Below are positions 59,472-64,000 of a stretch of DNA of 64,000 nt, in pieces; the first letter of the stretch is position 1; each line of letters opens with the position of its first letter. A program made the translations under genes and the position numbers. The notes under the pieces were generated by a model. It ran no database searches and was not told the origin of the DNA. It saw only the letters and a list, made by a program, of their open reading frames with translations. The stretch is from Arthrobacter globiformis (GTDB taxonomy: Bacteria > Actinomycetota > Actinomycetes > Actinomycetales > Micrococcaceae): positions 1,240,001-1,304,000 of the forward strand of contig NZ_JAUSYZ010000001.1 of NCBI RefSeq assembly GCF_030817195.1. The letters run 5' to 3'.

Positions 59472-60774
59472 CCCCGCGGGCTCCGGTGTGACCGCCGGTT
59501 TCGCGACGGCGGCCGGTTCCGCTGCCGGCGCCGCGCGCCGCCCGGCGGGCTCCACACCGGCACGGCGGCACATCGTTCTGGACGAGCTCTCCGGCGGCAC
59601 CGTGGAGAAGCTCGACCCGGACAGCGCCGCGTTCCTCAACTCCAGCGGCCTGGCCAAGGCGACGCCCATGGGCATGGGACTGTTCCGGATCGAACCCGTC
59701 GGCATGGTGGGGTCGGTGCGCACTCCGCTGGTGCAGCTGGACGTGCGGCCCAAGGACCGGCTCGGGCTGAGCCGGCTGCTTTTCCTGCTGAGCTACGCCG
59801 GGGATCAGGGCTTCCGCGACGATACCGTTGCGGCCGACGAAGATGCCGAGCTGTGGAGCGCCCTGGCGGCGTCACTGGTGCAGCTCGCCGAACGGGCACT
59901 GCAGCGCGGCGTCCTGCAGGGCTACGTCACTGTCGATGATTCGCTCCGGACGGTCAAGGGCCGCATCCGCATTTCGGACCAGATATCGCGCCGGCCCGGG
60001 ATGCTCGTGCCCCTGGAGGTGTCCTACGACGAGTTCACCGAGGACATCCCGGAAAACCAGATCCTGCGTACCGCGCTGGACCGCATGTCCCGCGTCCCGG
60101 GAGTGCGCCCCGATGTGCTGAGCCGCCTGCGGCAGCTGAAGGGAAAGCTCGACGGCGTCACCCTCCTCCACGCCGGCGCTCCGCTTCCGCCGTGGCAGGC
60201 CAGCCGGATGAACCTCCGCTATCACGGTGCATTGAGGCTCTCCGAGGTGGTCCTGCGCAATGCGTCCGCCGAGGCGGGGGAGGGCAAGCAGCAGACGGCG
60301 TCGTTCGTCGTCGATATGGGCAAGGTCTTCGAGGACTTCGTCGGCGCGGCACTGCGCCGGGCCATGGCGGCCTTCCCCGGCGAGATGAGGCTGCAGTACA
60401 ACGCGATGCTGAACGAGGCAGTCCGGGATTCGGACCGGCTGACTGTCCGCCCGGATGCCGTGCACCTGCTGGGCGGCCGGCCGGTGGTGGTGTACGACGC
60501 GCAGTACCGGGCCGGTACCGACCAGGGCGCCTCGCTTTCGGCAGACCACTTCCAGATGCTGGCCTACTGCACGGCTTTGCGCGTGCCCACGGCCTGGCTG
60601 GTCTACGCCGGGGCGGGGGAGGTGAAGCTGAGGCGGATCCTCAACACCGATATCGACATCGTGGAATTCCCCGTGGATCTTTCCCGTCCGCCGTCGGAGA
60701 TCCTGGCTGCCGTGGCCGACCTTGCGAAGCAGTCCTGGGGAGAAGTGGTGCGCCAGGCGAGCCTCGGGCGCTAG
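59458..60774 (+). CDS. McrC-type restriction subunit with altered catalytic motif
   Basis: A 438-residue partner of McrB. An N-terminal Ala/Gly-rich leader (about 35 residues) is followed by the conserved McrC core: VRPKDRLGLSRLLFLLSYAG, GRIRISDQISRRPG and the PD-(D/E)xK nuclease region. The Asp of TVRPDAVHLL is present near residue 331, but the D-x-K part reads YDAQYRAG, with Gln in place of the expected Lys. TTG 59458 overlaps the mcrB end by 14 nt. A type IV restriction nuclease unless the change inactivates it. Confidence 0.83.
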   Translation: MRLASPAGSGVTAGFATAAGSAAGAARRPAGSTPARRHIVLDELSGGTVEKLDPDSAAFLNSSGLAKATPMGMGLFRIEPVGMVGSVRTPLVQLDVRPKDRLGLSRLLFLLSYAGDQGFRDDTVAADEDAELWSALAASLVQLAERALQRGVLQGYVTVDDSLRTVKGRIRISDQISRRPGMLVPLEVSYDEFTEDIPENQILRTALDRMSRVPGVRPDVLSRLRQLKGKLDGVTLLHAGAPLPPWQASRMNLRYHGALRLSEVVLRNASAEAGEGKQQTASFVVDMGKVFEDFVGAALRRAMAAFPGEMRLQYNAMLNEAVRDSDRLTVRPDAVHLLGGRPVVVYDAQYRAGTDQGASLSADHFQMLAYCTALRVPTAWLVYAGAGEVKLRRILNTDIDIVEFPVDLSRPPSEILAAVADLAKQSWGEVVRQASLGR

Positions 60775-60921
60775 TCCTGCGGCTCCTCCGGCTCCCCATA
60801 CAGCTCGGCATGTAGTCCGTCATGGCGACCGCTCGATACATCGACTTCCGCTATATCAGGCCCCTGGATGGGCCAAGGTTTCGGCCAGCAGAAAATGCAC
60901 TGACCTGTGAGAACGATCTCC

Positions 60922-60959
60922 CAAGACAGACAGGTCTGTCTTGCAGTTTGGGTTAGACT
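60922..60959 (+). promoter_or_regulatory. TetR operator and -10 element
   Basis: CAAGACAGAC (60922-60931) and GTCTGTCTTG (60934-60943) form a perfect 10-bp inverted repeat with a 2-nt centre. TAGACT at 60954-60959 is a -10 element 7 nt before the TetR ATG, so the operator covers the -35 region. Confidence 0.75.
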
Positions 60960-60966
60960 GTTTGTA

Positions 60967-61671
60967 ATGGCAGAGGTACCCAGCTCCAAGCCGTGGAGCG
61001 CCGGGAGAGTGCCTTCCGGAGGGCTTCAGACTGGACCGCAGCCGGCCGCCACGCCGGGTGACCCCATTAGGTCGGGAAACCCGTTGCGCGGCGAGGAAAT
61101 TGCGGTATCCGGTGCTGCTGGAATGCGCGAACGGATCGTTGACGCCTCCTATGACCTTTTCGCCAGCCGCGGTGTCCGGGACGTCGGCATCAACGAACTC
61201 ATCAGCTGTTCCGGGGTCGCAAAGGCCACGTTCTACCGCCATTTCGCTTCCAAGGACGAGCTCGTGCTCGCGTTCCTGGAGAAGCGCGACCAGGTATGGA
61301 CGGTCAACGCCATCATGGGGGAGGCGCGGCGCCGGGCGGACACTCCCGAGCAGCAGCTACTGGCCATCTTCGATGTCTTCTCCGACTGGTTCCACCGCAC
61401 CGACTTTGAGGCCTGTTCCTTCATCAACGTGCTGCTGGAGATGGGCGCCTCGCATCCGCTGGGACGGGCCAGCATTGATTACCTCGCCAGGATCCGTGGT
61501 CACGTAAAGCAGCTCGCGGACGAGGCAGGGCTGCAGCGGACCGACGATTTCTCCCGCTCCTGGCACATCCTGATGAAGGGCTCGATCATCTCTGCCGCGG
61601 AGGGGGACCTTGAGGCAGCCCATCGGGCCCGCAGGCTGGCCGGCTGGCTGATTGAGGACCACCGGACGTAA
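60967..61671 (+). CDS. TetR-family regulator
   Basis: A 234-residue regulator. After a 45-residue hydrophilic leader, the HTH MRERIVDASYDLFASRGVRDV with GINELISCSGVAKATFYRHFASKDEL is typical of TetR. The C-terminal ligand domain resembles the AcrR/YsiA type and contains a Cys in ACSFINVLLEMG. ATG 60967 follows TAGACT by 7 nt with no Shine-Dalgarno, so the mRNA is leaderless, and the operator upstream indicates autorepression. No target gene is adjacent other than itself. Confidence 0.86.
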   Translation: MAEVPSSKPWSAGRVPSGGLQTGPQPAATPGDPIRSGNPLRGEEIAVSGAAGMRERIVDASYDLFASRGVRDVGINELISCSGVAKATFYRHFASKDELVLAFLEKRDQVWTVNAIMGEARRRADTPEQQLLAIFDVFSDWFHRTDFEACSFINVLLEMGASHPLGRASIDYLARIRGHVKQLADEAGLQRTDDFSRSWHILMKGSIISAAEGDLEAAHRARRLAGWLIEDHRT

Positions 61672-61680
61672 GCCGACAAC

Positions 61681-63373
61681 TCAGTTCTGCACCGGCACGG
61701 CGAACGTGAACGTGGTGCCTTTCCCCACTTCGCTGCGGAGTGAGACGCGGCCCCCGTGGGCTTCCACAATGGCCTTGCTGATGGAGAGCCCCAGCCCGAC
61801 GCCGGGAATCGCTGAATTGCGGACGGCTGCGGACCGGAAGAACTTGGCAAAGACTTCCTCCTGGTCCTGCTGGCTCATTCCCATACCTGTATCGCTCACG
61901 CTGCACACCATGCGGCCATCCTCGGACCGCAGCGATACCACCACGTCGCCGCCGTCGGGCGAGTACTTGATGGCATTGGAGACGAGGTTGTCCAGCACCT
62001 GGGAGATGCGCGCGGCGTCGATGTGGGCCTCCAGCCTGTCCGGGGCATCGGCGCGCAGGTGGATGCCGGATTCCGCGGCCCGCGGCAGGGCGGCGGTGAC
62101 GCTGGTGCGCACGAGCTCTGCCACGTTCACGGCCTCTGGCGTGACGAGCAGCTGGCCGTTGCGGCTGGACAGCAGGTCCGAGACCAGCGTGAGCAGCCGC
62201 TCCGAATTCCGCCGGATGATTTCCAGGGGGCCACGCTGGGAGTCCGTGAGATCGTCGTCGTCGTCCAACAGAAGCTCGACGTAACCAAGAATCGAAGTGA
62301 GTGGAGTCCGGAATTCGTGGGAGACGTTGGAGACGAAATCGTCCTTGGCGGCCAGGGCGTTCACCAGCTCGGTGACGTCGCTGAACACGATGACGGAGCC
62401 GGCGAAATTCCCGTCCTGGTCCTTCATGGGCCTCGCGCTGGTGGAGATCGCGCGCTGTTCGGCGCCCGCTCCGAGCCACACCAGGTAATCGGTGAATTCC
62501 TCGCCGAGGACCGCGCGCCGGACCGGCCGCTGGTCGGTGGGGACCAGCGTAGTCCGGTCGGCGGAAAACACCAGCAGCTGGGACTCGTTGGGGTCGTCGA
62601 TGGTTGGCGGCGAAGCCAGCTGGTGGTGCTTGCGCTGCTTGCGGTTCATCAGGATGTCATGGCCCTCCGCATCCACGGCGAGGACGCCCAAATGAACCGT
62701 GTCTAGGACCGTGTTCAGGAGCCGTTCCTGGCGCTTGCTTCCGGTCAGCACGCCGCGGAGCTGGGAGTCCTTTTCTTCCAGGTCCCGCTGCTGCTCCTCG
62801 AGGTCCCGCTGTTGCCGGACCATGCTGAGCGTCATGACGGACACGGTGACGCCGATGCCCAGCATCATCACCGGCAGCAGGAAGGAGCGCGCCAGGTCCT
62901 GGCCGGAGACAGCGCCGCGGAGAAACAGCGGCACCCAGATGATCCCCAAGGGAGCGAAGAAGGACAGTGCCACCGCCGTTTTAGGGAACAGCCCGGAGGC
63001 GCAGAGCCAGATGACCGGAAAAAACGGCCATGACGCTTAGCCCTGTCAGGCTGTCCTGGCCGCCTTCCCTGCCCAGGCAGATCGACACCAGGTCCAGGAG
63101 GGGTATTACCAGGAAAGAGGGATAGGGCAACCGGTGCCACGGCACGGCAAAGCAAAGGATCAGTATTACTGCCTGTGACAGCAGAAAACTGATGAAAAGG
63201 GGATTGAGCAGCGTTTCGGGGAAGAACGCCAGAATAAGAAAAGCTGTGATTCCTGCCGTCACAGAAAGCGGCATTTGGCTCAGCATTACCCTGCCCCGCA
63301 GGGAGTACTCGTGGAAGGGCCGCCGGAAGAGCAGGATCCGGCCGGAGGAATCTTTCCAGGCGATACTGCTCAT
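61681..63373 (-). pseudogene. sensor histidine kinase gene broken by a frameshift
   Basis: A membrane histidine kinase split into two frames. The first part (63373 to about 63020) encodes MSSIAWKDSS, then four or so hydrophobic helices up to GLSVMAVF. The second frame continues with further helices, a coiled coil (EEQQRDLEEKDSQLR), a PAS-like region, HisKA with SHEFRTPLTSI, and HATPase with NLVSNAIKYSPDGG, SDTGMGMS and GVGLGLSI. Removing one T from the T6 run (A6 at 63019-63024 on the plus strand) joins them exactly as FPVIWLCASGLFPKTAVALSFF. It may be a sequencing error or a genuine mutation. Partner regulator diverges at 63476. Confidence 0.82.
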
Positions 63374-63475
63374 GGGCGATGGTCCATCCGGACGGGGCGT
63401 GAGAAACGCATAGGAGCAGGATATCCGCCGGGAGCTATACTGCAGACGGGGATGTAGCGGGCTGAGGGGGCTGCG

Positions 63476-64000
63476 ATGGGTGATACACGCGTGGGACTGG
63501 TCATCGAGGATGATCACGATATTCGCGAATTGGTTCGTGTTGTTCTGACGCAGGCCGGTTTTGAGGTGCGTGCCGCAAGCAGCGGAGCCGAGGGCGTCCT
63601 GGCCGCCAGGGAACTGGACCCGGCGGTCATCACGCTCGACCTCGGACTGCCGGATATCGACGGCTTCGAGGTGGCCCGGCAGATCCGCCAGTTCTCCGAT
63701 GCCTACATCGTCATGCTCACTGCCCGTGCGGAAGAGCTGGATACCCTGATCGGCCTTGAGTCGGGCGCGGACGATTACCTCACCAAGCCGTTCCGTCCGC
63801 GTGAGCTGCGTGCCCGCGTTGCGGCCATGATGCGGCGTCCGCGTTCGACGCCGGATCTCGCCGAGGAGGGCGGCTCACCTGCCGCCGCCGCGGACGAGGG
63901 GCGTAAGTACACCCACAACGGCCTCGACCTAAGCTACGACTCCCGGACCGTGGCAGTTGATGGCCAGGAGTTGAGCCTGACCCGCACCGAGTTCGACCTG
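63476..64000 (+). CDS. OmpR-family response regulator, 5' part
   Basis: The first 175 residues of a response regulator; the rest is beyond the window. The receiver domain has acidic residues IEDDHD at 10-15, phospho-acceptor Asp55 in LDLGLPDIDGF, Thr in VMLTARAEE and Lys in DDYLTKPFRPRELRAR. The linker is Pro/Ala-rich and the beginning of the OmpR winged helix (YDSRTVAVDGQELSLTRTEFDL) is visible. GAGGGG precedes ATG 63476. It is the likely partner of the divergent histidine kinase. Confidence 0.9.
   Translation, partial: MGDTRVGLVIEDDHDIRELVRVVLTQAGFEVRAASSGAEGVLAARELDPAVITLDLGLPDIDGFEVARQIRQFSDAYIVMLTARAEELDTLIGLESGADDYLTKPFRPRELRARVAAMMRRPRSTPDLAEEGGSPAAAADEGRKYTHNGLDLSYDSRTVAVDGQELSLTRTEFDL

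Noticed and set aside
50325..59753. Minus-strand open frames of about 690-760 residues over the MFS, ABC and McrB genes
   Set aside because: All run opposite to genes with clear motifs and consist of biased residues (His, Gly, Arg, Gln).
60771..60989. 72-residue minus-strand frame in the McrC-TetR spacer
   Set aside because: Mostly antisense to the TetR operator region, no ribosome site and no family resemblance. The tail (ELYGEPEEPQD) looks coding-like, so a gene remnant cannot be fully excluded.

Overview
The window is high-GC, densely coded actinobacterial DNA. Gene content and style point to the Micrococcales and most closely to Arthrobacter/Pseudarthrobacter: a Corynebacterium-like iolC-Cgl0159-iolD inositol cluster, sucCD, PcrA, DUF6314 and DUF998 proteins, many genes with no Shine-Dalgarno directly behind a TANNNT -10 element, and several families of dispersed intergenic palindromes. 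It looks like ordinary chromosome. I see no phage, transposase, conjugation or CRISPR genes.

Layout. 1-2954: the end of a GH38 alpha-mannosidase, then a probable L-cystine ABC importer. 3263-6232: a tandemly duplicated two-gene cassette, each copy a double-HTH regulator overlapping a seven-helix membrane protein; the regulators share an 82-residue identical block that suggests gene conversion. 6429-10003: an ABC-F protein and an ABC exporter behind a hairpin leader. 10032-16918: Nudix, DUF6314, tRNA-Arg(CCT), DUF998, an inositol-monophosphatase-family enzyme, PcrA and a lipoprotein. 17141-19240: sucCD. 19412-20256: an ArsR/AHSA1 pair with a clear operator.

20488-34996 is a myo-inositol catabolic region: a tautomerase, iolC, an IolJ-like aldolase candidate, iolD, iolA, iolE, iolG, iolH, iolT, an unrelated MarR/MFS pair, iolB and a GntR regulator (IolR). 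Operators of one type lie before the tautomerase, before iolC and before iolR, so the tautomerase is probably a regulon member. 36748-39923 is a GntR/MFS/SDR catabolic unit. 44186-49566 groups a sodium symporter, a cupin regulator, an agmatinase-family ureohydrolase and a ThDP decarboxylase, which fits catabolism of a guanidino compound, possibly through 2-ketoarginine.

49799-56422 holds a MarR/DHA2 efflux pair and a heterodimeric ABC exporter with one degenerate ATP site. 57240-60774 is a McrBC-type pair with a large N-terminal region on McrB and a Lys-to-Gln change at the expected McrC catalytic motif. The window ends with a TetR regulator, a histidine kinase gene broken by one extra base in a homopolymer, and the start of its divergent response regulator.

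The best candidates for something undescribed are the duplicated regulator/membrane cassette, the tautomerase in the inositol regulon, the McrBC variant, the ABC-F leader and the dispersed palindromes.
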